Source: Humitalea sp038323655 (GTDB lineage Bacteria; Pseudomonadota; Alphaproteobacteria; Acetobacterales; Acetobacteraceae). From it: 6,041 bases of DNA. The notes beneath the pieces were generated by a model, which saw only the letters and a list, made by a program, of their open reading frames with translations, was not told where the DNA came from and did not search any database. Shown here piece by piece: positions 5,609 through 6,041 of the stretch. A program made the translations under genes and the position numbers. The number at the start of each line of letters is the position of its first letter. The stretch's first letter is position 1. The stretch covers positions 1-6,041 of the forward strand of contig JBBQHE010000242.1 in the NCBI GenBank assembly GCA_038323655.1, read 5' to 3'.

Positions 5609-6041
5609 TTGGCTTTCGCGCATAGCATCGGTGGTACGCGTTATGTCTTCGACGACCTGCGCATGCTGATGGCGCGGGCGACGCCTTTCCGCAGTGGTGA
5701 TGCGTTGGCCGGGATCACGGCCGGCAGCGCCACCGAAAGGGTCGCCGCCCAGCATGCGCTGGCGGACCTGCCGCTGCGGCATTTCCTGCATGAGGCGGTG
5801 GTTCCCTACGAGGTCGACGAGGTGACGCGGTTGATCATCGACGGCCACGACCGCGCTGGCTTCGCCCCGGTCGCATCGCTGACCGTGGGTGGCTTTCGCG
5901 ACTGGCTGCTGGCGGCGGCGCCCGAGGCCCTGGTGCCGCTTCGCCGGGGGCTGACCCCAGAGATGGTCGCCGCGGTCGCAAAAATCATGCGCCTGCAGGA
6001 TTTGATCGCGGTCGGGGCGAAATGCGGCGTGGTGACGCGCT
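5609..6041 (+). CDS. eutB: Ethanolamine ammonia-lyase large subunit EutB, N-terminal third, 3' truncated by window edge
   Basis: The catalytic large subunit of adenosylcobalamin-dependent ethanolamine ammonia-lyase, which with EutC converts ethanolamine to acetaldehyde and ammonia. From TTG 5609, 144 codons are readable without a stop and run off the window; full EutB is about 455-465 residues. The protein starts MAFAHSIGGTRYVFDDLRML, then shows the family block RSGDALAGITAGSATERVAA (28-47), VPYEVDEVTRLIID (65-78), and RRGLTPEMVAAVAKIM (112-127) followed by DLIAVGAKCGVVTR. These align closely with E. coli EutB segments RSGDVLAGVAAASSQERVAA, DDCVTRLIQD and RKGLTSEVVAAVAKI. The TIM-barrel active-site residues known from E. 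coli EutB (for example Arg160, Glu287) lie beyond the window and cannot be checked. The gene is divergent from the decarboxylase operon. eutC and the transporter would be expected to the right. Confidence 0.94.
   Translation, partial: MAFAHSIGGTRYVFDDLRMLMARATPFRSGDALAGITAGSATERVAAQHALADLPLRHFLHEAVVPYEVDEVTRLIIDGHDRAGFAPVASLTVGGFRDWLLAAAPEALVPLRRGLTPEMVAAVAKIMRLQDLIAVGAKCGVVTR

Noticed and set aside
5438..5848. 136-codon minus-strand open frame over the divergent region and eutB start
   Set aside because: It overlaps the convincing EutB N-terminus antisense and has no recognisable motif.
1..6041. tRNA or rRNA genes, CRISPR arrays, insertion sequences, attachment sites
   Set aside because: Nearly all of the window is accounted for by protein genes, gaps are under 100 nt, and no tandem spaced repeats, transposase motifs or tRNA-like folds were recognised by eye.

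Overview
The window is GC-rich throughout (about two thirds G+C by eye). GTG and TTG starts are in use and genes are packed in short operons. It holds two TTT-type (Bug/TctC) periplasmic receptors, one of them partial, with no TctA/TctB membrane genes in view. This fits a metabolically versatile alphaproteobacterium, and an Acetobacteraceae/Roseomonas-like genome is my best guess. That assignment is inference from gene content and composition, not from a marker gene.

Layout. (1) Positions 1-2333, plus strand: the C-terminal part of a Bug receptor, then a lipoprotein alpha/beta hydrolase, then a crotonase-fold (enoyl-CoA hydratase/isomerase family) protein, probably co-transcribed with gaps of 23 and 13 nt. 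(2) Positions 2334-2376: a 43-nt convergent junction with GC-rich hairpin potential. (3) Positions 2377-5537, minus strand: a four-gene operon. In transcription order it encodes a ComD-like thiamine-diphosphate decarboxylase alpha subunit, a ComE-like beta subunit, a D-isomer-specific 2-hydroxyacid dehydrogenase, and a second, complete Bug receptor. The first three genes are separated by only 5 nt each. (4) Positions 5538-5608: a 71-bp divergent intergenic region with a 9-bp inverted repeat. (5) Positions 5609-6041, plus strand: the N-terminal third of ethanolamine ammonia-lyase large subunit (EutB), starting at TTG and cut by the window edge.

How the genes may work together. The minus-strand operon has the parts for importing a small carboxylate (Bug receptor), oxidising a 2-hydroxy acid to a 2-oxo acid (dehydrogenase), and decarboxylating the 2-oxo acid to an aldehyde (ComDE-like enzyme). 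The same combination is known from sulfolactate catabolism: SlcC dehydrogenase, sulfopyruvate decarboxylase ComDE, and a TTT transporter. Sulfolactate/sulfopyruvate, or an analogous phosphonate or other 3-substituted hydroxy acid, is therefore the leading hypothesis; the substrate cannot be fixed from sequence alone. The divergent eutB also makes a C2 aldehyde (acetaldehyde). The crotonase-like protein lacks both catalytic glutamates of classical enoyl-CoA hydratase, so its annotated reaction should not be taken for granted.
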